Assembly: GCF_016907235.1 (NCBI RefSeq)
Contig: NZ_JAFBBO010000001.1
Span: forward strand, 2,232,001 to 2,296,000
DNA length: 64,000 nucleotides
Source of the DNA: Oerskovia jenensis
GTDB taxonomy: Bacteria; Actinomycetota; Actinomycetes; Actinomycetales; Cellulomonadaceae
Direction of reading: 5' to 3'
Within the stretch, counting starts at the first letter, position 1, and each line of letters opens with the position of its first letter. Position numbers and translations under genes: made by a program. The notes beneath the pieces were generated by a model that made no database searches, had not been told where the DNA came from, and saw only the letters and a list, made by a program, of their open reading frames with translations. Of this stretch, positions 35,490 through 44,396 are shown in pieces.

Positions 35490-35532
35490 CGTCCTGGGTA
35501 GGTCGGGCGTCCTGGGGCACCGGGCGGGCACG

Positions 35533-36180
35533 TCAGACGACGAGCGGCAGGTGCGCGTGCACCGGTGGGCCCCTGAGCTGTTCGGCGTCACGGGCCCAGC
35601 GCTCGAGCACCGGCCAGGCGGCGCCGTGGCTCCACGCGACGAGCTGTGGGGGCGTCGCCAGGTGGACGTCGGCGTCGTTCCCCGTCCATCGCGGGACGTC
35701 GCGGTGCAGCCGGTCGAGCAGCTCCGCGGCGATCCACCCTTCCAGGCCGGCGGGGACGACGACGAGCAGGTCGAGGTCGTCGTCGGCGGCACCGTCCCCT
35801 CGCGCGGCCGAACCGACGAGCGCGACGCCGATCTCCGCACGGACCTCGTCGTCCCGCACGACGTCGCACAGCAGGTTCTCGACCTGTCGCCGCAGCTCAC
35901 GGCAAGGGTGGAGCGCCTCAAACAGGCCGTCGATCGCCGGCCAGCACACATGATCGGTGTTGATCCGGTACCACGCGCCGGCCCCCGCGCCCCGACGGTT
36001 CACGACCCCCTGCTGCACGAGCCGGGCGAGCGCTTTGCGGACGCCCTCCGACGAACCGGCGTGCGCGACCCGGTGCACCTGCGCTCCCGACAGCTCGTCG
36101 TCCTGCCGAGCCCAGAGCCCCCGCAGGACGGCGCCCTCGAGCCCGGGCACGACCGCGGAGACCGGCCGACTCCAGTCCAC
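35533..36180 (-). CDS. Nucleotidyltransferase-domain protein with winged-helix N-terminus
   Basis: 215 aa. The N-terminal ~75 residues resemble a winged helix (GSSEGVRKALARLVQQGVV). Residues ~105-150 carry a minimal nucleotidyltransferase motif, GSAARGDGAADDDLDLLVVV, with the G-S and D-x-D metal ligands. The GTG at 36180 follows AGGGGG. The fused HTH-MNT layout is known in actinobacterial regulators and in MNT antitoxins that transfer AMP. No HEPN toxin partner is adjacent, so the target is unknown. Confidence 0.78.
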   Translation of the reverse strand: MDWSRPVSAVVPGLEGAVLRGLWARQDDELSGAQVHRVAHAGSSEGVRKALARLVQQGVVNRRGAGAGAWYRINTDHVCWPAIDGLFEALHPCRELRRQVENLLCDVVRDDEVRAEIGVALVGSAARGDGAADDDLDLLVVVPAGLEGWIAAELLDRLHRDVPRWTGNDADVHLATPPQLVAWSHGAAWPVLERWARDAEQLRGPPVHAHLPLVV

Positions 36181-36260
36181 GGATTCCCCCTTGCGTGCTG
36201 CTCCTCGTGCGCGTGCCGTCTGCCCGTCCGTTGCGAGCCGGTGACACGCGTGCGCACGGG

Positions 36261-36300
36261 CTGTGCTGCAGGCAGTGCTGCTGCAGGCAGTGCTACAGGC
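36261..36300. repeat. Three tandem ~15-bp units
   Basis: Units of the form GTGCTGCAGGCA, with CTG insertion in the second and CTACAGG in the third. About 80-120 nt upstream of the nucleotidyltransferase start; could be a regulator site or slippage product. Confidence 0.6.
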
Positions 36301-36324
36301 GGCGCGGTGGGGCGGGGGGCGGGG

Positions 36325-36370
36325 GGTGTTTCGAGAATCGCCCACAATTGTTGGTGATTCTCGAAACAAC
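36325..36370. terminator. 46-bp palindrome, possible terminator
   Basis: Arms of 23 nt match at 20 positions around a central CAATTG; the stem extends into G5/C5 flanks if a 3-nt bulge is allowed. It lies 137 nt past the esterase stop and 145 nt before the nucleotidyltransferase gene, both on the minus strand. Either a terminator or a dyad operator. Confidence 0.6.
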
Positions 36371-36506
36371 ACCCCCGTCCCCCGCCGAGCGGCGCCCACC
36401 GGAGCCCCGCCGACCACTGTGTCGCCCGCGGCAGCGGCGCGCGGTGACGTCGGGTCGCTCCTGTGGAGAGCCTGCCGAGATCGAGGCGTGTGGACGGCCC
36501 GCCGCG

Positions 36507-39053
36507 TCAGGCCCCGCAGTCCGTCGCCGCGTACGGTGCGAGGACCTCGACCGGCCCTGCCGGTTCGCTCACCGTCACGGTCGCCGCCCCCGCCTTGATC
36601 GCGGGCACACGGGCCGAGAACGTCTGCTGCGCGCTCTTGCCCGCGCCCACGCCCACGAACTTCTTGCTCCCGAACGGCGTGGACACGGCGACATCCACAG
36701 GGTGATCGCCGCCGTTGAGGGCCCGCACCGAGACCTGCGCCCTGCCCCCGACGCAGCGCGCCGTGGCCTCGACGCCGACCTCGGTCGACGGCACCGACGG
36801 CCCGGTCGCGAACTCGACCCGGCTCACGAACACGTCCCCGGCACCGGCGTTCACCAGACCGGCCGGCGCCCCGAACGTCAGACCGCTCAGCCACACGCCG
36901 TCCGCACCGGGGGCCGCCGCGGCGAACAGGTTCGCGTCGTCCCACTCGTCGGCCCCGTCGCGCTCGCGCGTCCCGAGCTGGGTCACGGGCCCGGGCGCGC
37001 CGTCGGCCGCGAGCGCCAGCGTGAACACGTCCACGCCGCCGACGGGCGTCCCCAGGGAACCGTACGTCGTGCCGACGACGAGCACCGTGCCGTCGGCCCC
37101 GGCGACGCCGGCCACCCCGCGGTCGTCGGTCGCCGTGCCGACCTGCGTCGTCCACAGGACCTCGCCACGGGCGTCGAACGCCCGCGCGAACACGTCGTTG
37201 TCCCCCGCGGACTCCCCTCCGAGCGCACCGCGCGTGTGCCCCACGGCGACGACCGAGCCGTCGGCGCGCGCCACGAGCCCGCTCACCTGGTCGTTGGCCG
37301 ACGTCGCGACACCGCGCAGCCACACGAGCTCGCCCGCGCCGTCGTACCGCGCGACCCACCCGTCGTTGGCCCCGGCCGCCTGCACGCCCGGCATGCCCTG
37401 CCCCGCGACCCCGCCCACGTACACGGACCCGTCGGGCCCAGAAGCGACCGCGAGCGCCTTGTCCTCGCCTGCCCCGCCGACCTGGCGCAGCCACAGGAGC
37501 TCGCCATCGGCCGCCACGCGCCCGACGATCGCGTCCTTGTCGCCCGCGCTCGTCCCGCCAGGAACGGTCCCGCTCGTGTACCCGGCGACGTACGCGCCGC
37601 CTGCCCCGTCGGACGCGACGGCGTAGAAGCGGTCGGCCGCGGCGGGGTCACCTGTCTGGAGCGTCCAGGCGCGCTCGCCCGCGGCGGTCACGGCCGCGAC
37701 GAACCCGTCGTCGCGCGTCGTGCCCGCGTGCTTCCCGTCGAGGTCGCCCTTGGTGTACCCGGCGACGAGCGTCGTCCCGGCCCGTCCGGCGACCACGCCG
37801 TACGCACGCTCGTCGGCGGCCGTCGCGATCGGGTGCTGCCACAGCGTGGCACCGTCCGCGTCGCGGCGCGCGAGCACGACGTCGAGGCCACCCACCGGCT
37901 GCGACCCGGCCCACGCCCCGGCGAGGTTCAGGGCGACGGTCGTGCCGCCGTCGGGCGTGGGGAGGATGCCGCCCGCGCGGTCGTCCCCCGCGGAGCCGAG
38001 CAGCTCGGCGTCCCACGGCACGGTGGGCTCGGTGCGCAGGCGCGAGGACACGTCGACGATCGCCTCGCGGAACGCGGGCTGCCAGACGTCCCAGTCGTGG
38101 CCGCCGTCCAGGACCCGCAGCTCGGCGGTCACTCCCGGCACGCGGCGCGCGGTGTTGTAGAGCTGGGCCGACTCGAAGTCGATGTCGTGGCTGGCCTCGG
38201 CGGGATCCGGGTTGGCCCACTCGTCGTCGCCGACCGCGACGAACAGGTGAACGGGCAGGGCCGGATCGAGCGCGGCGAGCGCCGCCGGGTACGAGAGCTC
38301 GGTGTACCGCTCGGGCGAGAACAGCTCGTGCCCGACGCCGTAGCCCCCGTGGTCACGGGCGGAGGAGTCCGCGGGGGGCTGGGGGACGTACACCGCGGGG
38401 CTCAGCACGATGCCCGCCGAGAACTCGTCCTGGTGCGCGAGGGTCAGGCGCAGCGCGCCTGCCCCTCCCATGGAATAGCCGCCGACGGCGCGCGCCTCAC
38501 GGTCGGCGACGGTCCGGTAGGTCGCGTCGACGTGGCCGACCAGGTCGCGCGTGAGCGCGGTCTCGACCTGGAAGCCTGCACCGGTGCCGCCGCCGGGTCC
38601 AGCACCGTCAGCGCCCTCGTAGGCCGAGTCGGTGTACCAGCTCCCCCGGTCGTTCCAGGGCGCGTCGGGCATGACCACGACCAGGGGCTGGATCGCCTCG
38701 GTCCCGATGAGCTCGTCGAGGTCGGTCGCGACGCGCTGCCACGCGGCCTGCGTGTCGCCGCGCCCGTGCAGCAGGTAGACGGTCGGGTAGCGCTGCTCGG
38801 CGTCCTCGTCGTAGCCCGGCGGGAGGTACACCGTGTAGTCGACGGCCCCGCCCGCACCGAGCGCCTCCGAGGGCGCGCTGCCGGGCACGAGCGTGCCCTG
38901 CTCGGCGGCCGCGACAGGTCCGGCCACGGCGAGCGGGAGCCCGACGACGGCGCCGCCCGCTCCCACCACCCCGGCCAGGAGGGCGGCGATCCGCCGCCGC
39001 GAGCGAGGGGCTCGCGGGGGCGTCGCCGGGGACGGGAGGGGCACTGTGGTCAT
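36507..39053 (-). CDS. Secreted esterase (alpha/beta hydrolase) fused to a beta-propeller and Ig-like tail
   Basis: 848 aa. An Arg-rich N-region and signal peptide (~15-50, cleavage after VAAAE) are followed by an esterase D/feruloyl-esterase-like hydrolase (~65-335) with nucleophile S in GGYSMGG, oxyanion YLLHGRG and catalytic His in DGGHDWDVW. From ~340 to 760 there are at least seven SBBP-type propeller repeats (AVASGPDGSVYVGG, AVASDGAGGAYVAGY and similar). The ~90-residue end is beta-sandwich-like with a Cys pair. Probably an extracellular polysaccharide-acting esterase. Start chosen at 39053. Confidence 0.85.
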   Translation of the reverse strand: MTTVPLPSPATPPRAPRSRRRIAALLAGVVGAGGAVVGLPLAVAGPVAAAEQGTLVPGSAPSEALGAGGAVDYTVYLPPGYDEDAEQRYPTVYLLHGRGDTQAAWQRVATDLDELIGTEAIQPLVVVMPDAPWNDRGSWYTDSAYEGADGAGPGGGTGAGFQVETALTRDLVGHVDATYRTVADREARAVGGYSMGGAGALRLTLAHQDEFSAGIVLSPAVYVPQPPADSSARDHGGYGVGHELFSPERYTELSYPAALAALDPALPVHLFVAVGDDEWANPDPAEASHDIDFESAQLYNTARRVPGVTAELRVLDGGHDWDVWQPAFREAIVDVSSRLRTEPTVPWDAELLGSAGDDRAGGILPTPDGGTTVALNLAGAWAGSQPVGGLDVVLARRDADGATLWQHPIATAADERAYGVVAGRAGTTLVAGYTKGDLDGKHAGTTRDDGFVAAVTAAGERAWTLQTGDPAAADRFYAVASDGAGGAYVAGYTSGTVPGGTSAGDKDAIVGRVAADGELLWLRQVGGAGEDKALAVASGPDGSVYVGGVAGQGMPGVQAAGANDGWVARYDGAGELVWLRGVATSANDQVSGLVARADGSVVAVGHTRGALGGESAGDNDVFARAFDARGEVLWTTQVGTATDDRGVAGVAGADGTVLVVGTTYGSLGTPVGGVDVFTLALAADGAPGPVTQLGTRERDGADEWDDANLFAAAAPGADGVWLSGLTFGAPAGLVNAGAGDVFVSRVEFATGPSVPSTEVGVEATARCVGGRAQVSVRALNGGDHPVDVAVSTPFGSKKFVGVGAGKSAQQTFSARVPAIKAGAATVTVSEPAGPVEVLAPYAATDCGA

Positions 39054-39089
39054 GGTTCTCTCCTTCGAGAAACGTGATCAGGCGATTCG

Positions 39090-39140
39090 TCGGTGCATGC
39101 GGGTGGATCGGTGCGTGCGGGGTACCTCGGTGCGTGCGGA
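39090..39140. repeat. Three direct repeats upstream of the esterase gene
   Basis: TCGGTGCRTGCGGG occurs at 39090, 39108 and 39127 (last copy ends GA), that is at 18-19 bp spacing, 37-87 nt before the esterase start. Helical phasing is not exact; could be activator or repressor sites. Confidence 0.6.
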
Positions 39141-39209
39141 TCGAGCAGGTGGAACCGGGACCCGCCCGCGCGCCGGTGCGCGGACGGCCCCCTCACGGGA
39201 GAACACCGC

Positions 39210-40040
39210 TCAGGCGGTCGCCTCCCCCGCGACCGCGAGGACCGAGCGCGCGCGCTCGACCATCGCGACGTCGAGGAACGTGCCGTCGGGGAGCGCGATC
39301 GCCCCGACACCGCGCGCGGCCGCGGTGCCGACACGGTCGAGCACCTCGCGCGCTCGCGACACCTCGTCGGTGCTCGGGAGGAACGCCTCGCGGATGGGGT
39401 CGAGCTGGACGGGATGGATCGCGGTGCGCCCCAGGAAGCCGAGCGCACGGCCCGCGCGGCACGAGGCCACGAGCCCGTCGAGGTCCTTGACGTGCGTGTA
39501 CGCCGACATGGACGGCGACGGCAGTCCGGCGGCCCGCGCCGCGACCACGAGGCGGCTGCGCACCCAGGCCAGCGCGCCGTCGTCGTCCACGCGCAGGTCC
39601 GAGCGCAGGTCGGCCTCGCCCAGACCGACCGACGCGACCCGGGGCGAGGCGGACGCGATCTCGAACGCGCGCTCGACCCCGAGCGCCGACTCGATCAGCA
39701 GGTGCAGGTCGCGCCCGGGCAGCGCGGCGGCGAGCTCACGGACCTCGTCGGCCGACTCGACCTTGGGCACGCGAGCCCCCACGGCGAGGGGCAGCGACGC
39801 GACCGCCGCGACGTCGTCGGCGTGCCAGGGCGTGCCGCGCTGGTTGACGCGCACCTGGACCCGGCGCGACACCTCGGCCAGCAGCGCGACGGCCGAGGCC
39901 CGCGCAGCCACCTTGGCGGCCGGGGCGACCGCGTCCTCGAGGTCGACGATCACGACGTCGGCCGACGTCGCGAAGGCCTTGGCGACGCGGTCGGGCCGGT
40001 CTCCCGGGGCGTAGAGCAGCGTGAGCGGCGGGGAGGTCAT
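39210..40040 (-). CDS. HpcH/HpaI-family CoA-ester lyase (CitE-like)
   Basis: 276 aa TIM-barrel lyase of the citrate lyase beta-subunit group. Key pieces are LYAPGDRPDRVAKA (1-20), VIVDLEDAVAP (metal/carboxylate site ~30-40), VRVNQRGTPWH (~70) and LIESALGVERAF (~120). Family members cleave or form malyl-, citramalyl- or similar CoA esters with Mg2+. ATG overlaps the CoA-transferase stop (ATGA). Last gene of the LacI/ABC operon; with the CoA-transferase it suggests CoA activation and C-C cleavage of an acid. Confidence 0.9.
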   Translation of the reverse strand: MTSPPLTLLYAPGDRPDRVAKAFATSADVVIVDLEDAVAPAAKVAARASAVALLAEVSRRVQVRVNQRGTPWHADDVAAVASLPLAVGARVPKVESADEVRELAAALPGRDLHLLIESALGVERAFEIASASPRVASVGLGEADLRSDLRVDDDGALAWVRSRLVVAARAAGLPSPSMSAYTHVKDLDGLVASCRAGRALGFLGRTAIHPVQLDPIREAFLPSTDEVSRAREVLDRVGTAAARGVGAIALPDGTFLDVAMVERARSVLAVAGEATA

Positions 40041-41245
40041 ACGGCCCCCGCCTCCCGCAGCGCGGCGACGCGCTCGGCGTCGAAGCCCAGCTCGCCCAGC
40101 ACCACGTCGGTGTCGGCGCCGTGCGCACGGCCCGTGAACCCGATGACGCCGTCGTGGTCCGAGAGCCGGAACAGCGGGCCCTGCATGAGCATCGGGCCGA
40201 GCTCGGGGTCCTCGATCTCGTGGAGCGTGCCGAGCGCCTGGAACTGCGGGTCGCCCACGATGTCCTGCGCGTCGTAGATGGGCGCGACCGCGGCCTGCGC
40301 CTCCTCGAACGCCGCCACGACCTCGTCGCGCGTGCGCTGCGCGATCCACCCGCCCACGGCCGCGTCGAGCTCGTCGGCGTGCTGGGCGCGCTCGGCGCCC
40401 ACCGCGAACCACGGCTCGTCGATGACCTCGGGGTGCCCCACGAGGCGCAGGACGCGCTCCGCGATCGACTGCGCCGACGTCGAGACCGCGACCCACTGGC
40501 CGTCGCTCGTGCGGTACGTGTTGCGCGGCGCGTTGTTCGCCGAGCGGTTGCCCGTGCGCGGCTGCACGGTCCGCAGCTGGTCCCAGCGCGTGATCTGCGG
40601 CCCGAGCATCGCGAGGATGGGCTCGATGATCGCGGTGTCGACGACCTGGCCGCGCCCCGAGCGCTCGCGGCTCTGGAGCGCGACCATGACCGCGAACGCG
40701 GTCGCGAGCGACGCGACGCCGTCCGCGAGGCCGAACGGCGGCAGGGTCGGCGGGCCGTCCGCCTCGCCCGTCATGGCCGCGAAGCCGCTCATGGCCTCGG
40801 CGAGCGTGCCGAACCCGGGGCGCGACCGGTACGGCCCCACCTGCCCGAACCCGCTGATGCGCGCGAGCACGAGGCGCGGGTTGTGCGCCGAGAGCTCGTC
40901 GTAGCCCAGGCCCCAGCGTTCGAGCGTCCCGGGCCGGAAGTTCTCGATCACGACGTCGGCCTCGGCCGCGAGCGCCAGGAATACCTCCCGGCCCCCGTCG
41001 CTCGACAGGTTGACGGTCACGGTCCGCTTGTTGCGGCCGAGCGTCTTCCACCAGAGGTTGACGCCGTCCTTCGCGGCGCCGTGCCCGCGCGAGGGGTCGG
41101 GCTTGGTGGGGTGCTCGACCTTGATCACGTCGGCGCCCATGTCGCCGAGGTGCATCGCGGCCATGGGCCCCGCGAAGAGGGTCGAGGCGTCGACGACCTT
41201 GAGGCCCGCGAGCGCGCCGTCCTGGGGGTCGCGCGAGACCGTCAT
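40037..41245 (-). CDS. Class III CoA-transferase (CaiB/BaiF family)
   Basis: 402 aa, canonical length. LKVVDASTLFAGPMAAMHLGDMGADVIKVE near the start, LNLSSDGGREV-like block, and catalytic Asp D163 in GEADGPP are all present. These enzymes move CoA between carboxylic acids through an aspartyl-CoA thioester intermediate. Its ATG overlaps the upstream gene stop and its stop overlaps the lyase start, so the three proteins are made together. Substrate acid unknown. Confidence 0.92.
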   Translation of the reverse strand: MTVSRDPQDGALAGLKVVDASTLFAGPMAAMHLGDMGADVIKVEHPTKPDPSRGHGAAKDGVNLWWKTLGRNKRTVTVNLSSDGGREVFLALAAEADVVIENFRPGTLERWGLGYDELSAHNPRLVLARISGFGQVGPYRSRPGFGTLAEAMSGFAAMTGEADGPPTLPPFGLADGVASLATAFAVMVALQSRERSGRGQVVDTAIIEPILAMLGPQITRWDQLRTVQPRTGNRSANNAPRNTYRTSDGQWVAVSTSAQSIAERVLRLVGHPEVIDEPWFAVGAERAQHADELDAAVGGWIAQRTRDEVVAAFEEAQAAVAPIYDAQDIVGDPQFQALGTLHEIEDPELGPMLMQGPLFRLSDHDGVIGFTGRAHGADTDVVLGELGFDAERVAALREAGAV

Positions 41246-43425
41246 GCCGTCACCTCGTCCACGGTCCACGCGCACCGGAAGCCGATGCTCGAGCTGCGCG
41301 CCAGGCCCAGGCCCGGCAGGAGCAGCTTGGCGCTGAACTCGGGGCGCTGGACGCCGCCGTCGAAGTACCACTCGGAACCGGTCGACTCGTGGTCCGAGCC
41401 GCCCTTGAGCATGGCGTAGCGCGTGCGGCCGTCGCTGTGCTCGCTCTCGGTCCAGTTCCACACGACGGGCGCGCCGCGCAGCAGGCCGCCCGTCTCGCCC
41501 GCGAGCTGCCACTCGTCCTCGCTCGGGAGCCGGCCCCCGCGCCACGCGCTGTAGGCGCGTGCGTCGTCGAGGTCGACGAACGTCACGGGCTCGTCCTCGC
41601 GCCCCGCGGGCGGTCGGCCGTCCACCCAGTGCGCGAGGAAGCGGTGCCGGGTGGCGGGCCGATAGCCCGTCGCGTCGAGGAACGCCGCGAACTGGTCGTT
41701 CGTGACCTCGCCGGCCGCGACCGCGACGGGGGCTGCGAGGTCGCCGTCGCGCTGGAGCGTGCGCGCGTCGTGCAGGCGCGGCGAGAGCGGCTTCCACTCC
41801 TCGACGTAGGGCGCGCCCTGGTACATCCCGGTCTCGCGGGCGCGGTAGCGCACGGTCAGGGCGTACGGCCCCGCAGGCACGACGACGGCGCTCGCCTCCG
41901 GTCCGGACGTCGCCGGGGCGTCGCCCAGCGGGGTCGGGCGGGCATCCGCGCCGTCGGGGCCGCCCGGGTGAGCGGCAGAGGGAGCGGGCGCTACCGGGAC
42001 GAGCGGGATCGCCGGTGCGATCCGGCGCGCGATCCGGTGGGGGAACCGCGCGTCCGCGCTGGGGGCGTGACCCCGCATGTCCTCGACCAGTTCGGCGAGC
42101 CACGCGGGCTCGACCGCTCCGGGCGCGAGGTGCACGAGCGCGGCGATGCCGCGGCCCGGGACCGTGAGCGAGACGGGTGGAGCGGTGGCACCGACATCGT
42201 CGGCGGCGCCACCGGCCTGGGCGACCGGCGCACCGGTCGGGTCCGTGGGGGCCGCGGTCGCCAGGCCCGTCAGGTCGACGAACCGACCGGCGGGGGCGGC
42301 GGTGAGGACCGGGCCCGTCCAGTCGTCCTCGCCGCGGTTGACGAGCGTCCACAGCGAGACGCCGTCGCGCGAGAAGAGGGACGCGTGCACGCCCGCGTCG
42401 CGTGCCTCGGGGGCGAGGTCCGTGAGCGGGGTCCACTCGCCGTCGAGCAGCAGGTTCTTGGCGGCGCGCTGGACCGTGACCATGCGGCGCAGCGTCGCGG
42501 CGTCGCGCTCGCTCCACCCGACCCACACCCCGAACACGACCTCCCACACCATGACGCCCACACCGTTGATCCACGCGGACTGGAGCTCGTCGGTGTGGTC
42601 ACGGTTCCAGCGGCGCACGTGGTGCTGCATGTGGCGGCGCTCGTACCAGTGCGCGCGCAGCACGCCCGGCACGGAGGAGTCGGCGAAGAACTGCGCCCAC
42701 GACGACGAGTGGTCCTCGATGCGCTCGACCGCGAGCTTGGACTCGCCCTCCAGGACGATGCCCGGGCGGGCGGCCTCGAGCCGCGCGACGAGCTCGGGCT
42801 CCGCCTTCTTGAGCGTGTCGAGGAAGACGCCGTCGGCCGGGAGGTCCGCGACGACCGCGGCGAGCTCGGACAGGTCGTCCTCGCCGCGGCGCGTGCCCGT
42901 GTCCCACGGGTTGTAGTCGACGAACACGTGCAGGCCCGCGGCGTGCAGGGTCGCGACCAGGCCACCCGGCCCCGTGAGGCCCGGGACGTCACGGTAGAAG
43001 TCCCACTGGTTGCGGTCGTCGATGCCGATCACGGGGTACGCGTGCCACAGCACCACGGCGTCGAGGTCCGCGAAGCGCTCGCGGGCGTCGGCCAGGAAGC
43101 GCTCGGGCGTGAAGCGGTTCTCCTCGAACGAGTAGAGCAGCTCGTCCCACAGCCAGACCTGCGCGATCGTGAAGCAGCTCGCGGCCCACGCGGCCTGGGG
43201 ACGCTCGTAGACGGCGCCCGTGAAGCCGTGACGCTCGCGCGCGTCGGTGCGCCACGCCTCGAGCCGCTCGCGCCACGCGGCCCACTGCGCCGGGTCGTCC
43301 GGAGCGGCGAAGATCTTCGCCTGGTCGAGCGCGGCGAGGTCCTGCTCGTCGAGGGGTCCGTCGAGCGGGACGGACGTGGGGAGGTCGATGGGGCGGGGGA
43401 CGAGCGGGTCGAACGTGTAGCTCAT
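41242..43425 (-). CDS. Glycosidase-like domain fused to an FGE/SUMF1-like domain
   Basis: 727 aa with no signal peptide. Residues ~70-440 look like a TIM-barrel glycoside hydrolase: VDYNPWDTG (~170), GVFLDT with D203 as candidate nucleophile, and IVLEGES with E226/E228 as candidate acid. A Pro/Ala linker is at ~490-560. Residues ~560-727 have the formylglycine-generating-enzyme fold (EVTNDQFAAFLDATGY, WRGGRLPSEDEWQLAGETGG, VWNWTESEHSDGRTRY, KGGSD). The FGE catalytic Cys pair after GGS is absent, so it is probably a binding rather than a modifying domain. Both ends overlap neighbouring genes by 4 nt. Confidence 0.75.
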   Translation of the reverse strand: MSYTFDPLVPRPIDLPTSVPLDGPLDEQDLAALDQAKIFAAPDDPAQWAAWRERLEAWRTDARERHGFTGAVYERPQAAWAASCFTIAQVWLWDELLYSFEENRFTPERFLADARERFADLDAVVLWHAYPVIGIDDRNQWDFYRDVPGLTGPGGLVATLHAAGLHVFVDYNPWDTGTRRGEDDLSELAAVVADLPADGVFLDTLKKAEPELVARLEAARPGIVLEGESKLAVERIEDHSSSWAQFFADSSVPGVLRAHWYERRHMQHHVRRWNRDHTDELQSAWINGVGVMVWEVVFGVWVGWSERDAATLRRMVTVQRAAKNLLLDGEWTPLTDLAPEARDAGVHASLFSRDGVSLWTLVNRGEDDWTGPVLTAAPAGRFVDLTGLATAAPTDPTGAPVAQAGGAADDVGATAPPVSLTVPGRGIAALVHLAPGAVEPAWLAELVEDMRGHAPSADARFPHRIARRIAPAIPLVPVAPAPSAAHPGGPDGADARPTPLGDAPATSGPEASAVVVPAGPYALTVRYRARETGMYQGAPYVEEWKPLSPRLHDARTLQRDGDLAAPVAVAAGEVTNDQFAAFLDATGYRPATRHRFLAHWVDGRPPAGREDEPVTFVDLDDARAYSAWRGGRLPSEDEWQLAGETGGLLRGAPVVWNWTESEHSDGRTRYAMLKGGSDHESTGSEWYFDGGVQRPEFSAKLLLPGLGLARSSSIGFRCAWTVDEVTA

Positions 43426-44396
43426 GGCTGCTGCTCCGGGTGGGCGAAGGTGGCGACCTCGTCGGCCGTGGGCACCGCGTCCTGCGCCCCGGGCCGGGTC
43501 ACGGCCAGGGCGCCCGCGAACGAGGCGGTCCGGGCGGCGTCCACGAGGGTGGACCCGCCCGCGAGGGCTGCGGCGAGCACGCCGCAGAAGGTGTCGCCGG
43601 CGCCGGTCGTGTCGACCGCGTCGACGCGGGGGGCCGGGACGTGGACGGGTTCCGCACCGCGCCGGACGACGAGGCAGCCCGCGCCGCCGAGGGTCACGAC
43701 GACGGCGGGCACCCGGGCCAGGAGGGTCGCGGCGAGGCGCGCGGCGGCGTCGACGGGGTCCGTGGGGGCGGCCCCGGTCGGACCGGCGGCCTCCCCCGCG
43801 AGGTCGCGGGCCTCGTGCTCGTTGACGATCAGCAGGTCGAGCGCGGCCCACATCTCGTCGGGCAGGTCGCGCGACGGCGCGGCGTTGAGCGCGAGCACGG
43901 CTCCCGGTCGACGCGCGGCGCCCGCGGCGAGGACCACGTCGAGCGGGATCTCGAGCTGCGCCAGGACGACGTCCGCAGCGCCGATCCGCTCGGCCTGCTC
44001 CGGGCCGATGCGCACGTGCGAGTTCGCCCCCGGGGCGACGACGATCGCGTTCTCGCCGTCGGGCGAGACCGTGATGAGGGCCGTGCCGGTCGGGGCGGTC
44101 GTGCGCTCGACGAGGTCGGTGCGCACTCCCCCGCGATCGAGCGAGGCGAGCAGGAGGTCGCCCGGCTCGTCGCGGCCGAGGGCCCCGACGAAGGTCGTGT
44201 CGGCGCCCCCCGCGCGTGCTGCGGCGACGGCCTGGTTCGCTCCCTTGCCGCCGGGGTTGCGGCGCAGGTCGCCACCGAGGATCGTCTCGCCGCCGCCGGG
44301 GTGGCGCGGGACGTCGACCACGAGGTCCACGTTGGCCGAGCCCACGACGACGACGCTCCCGGGGCGCGGGCCGTTCTCGTGCCGGTGCGCGCTCAT
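43422..44396 (-). CDS. PfkB-family sugar kinase (ribokinase-like)
   Basis: 324 aa. Opening VVVVGSANVDLVVDVPRHPGGGETILGG and GGKGANQAVAAARAGG are ribokinase signatures; the anion-hole and catalytic Asp are in VDTTGAGDTFCGVLAA (~265). Ribokinase phosphorylates D-ribose at C5 with ATP. ATG at 44396 overlaps the stop of the second ADP-ribosylglycohydrolase, strengthening the idea that ribose is released by those enzymes. Confidence 0.92.
   Translation of the reverse strand: MSAHRHENGPRPGSVVVVGSANVDLVVDVPRHPGGGETILGGDLRRNPGGKGANQAVAAARAGGADTTFVGALGRDEPGDLLLASLDRGGVRTDLVERTTAPTGTALITVSPDGENAIVVAPGANSHVRIGPEQAERIGAADVVLAQLEIPLDVVLAAGAARRPGAVLALNAAPSRDLPDEMWAALDLLIVNEHEARDLAGEAAGPTGAAPTDPVDAAARLAATLLARVPAVVVTLGGAGCLVVRRGAEPVHVPAPRVDAVDTTGAGDTFCGVLAAALAGGSTLVDAARTASFAGALAVTRPGAQDAVPTADEVATFAHPEQQP

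Larger units (their letters stand above)
36181..36506. other. Intergenic stretch with repeats and a large palindrome
   Basis: No gene is supported in these 326 nt. It contains a triple 15-bp tandem repeat (36261-36300) and a 46-bp palindrome (36325-36370). Confidence 0.6.

Noticed and set aside
39161-39190. Terminator for the ten-gene operon
   Set aside because: Only a 6-bp stem (39166-39183) was visible, too weak to call.
39210-40040. CitE-like gene as the missing aldolase of the Ter pathway
   Set aside because: It is coupled to the CoA-transferase and the sugar operon 23 kb away, so its role belongs there.
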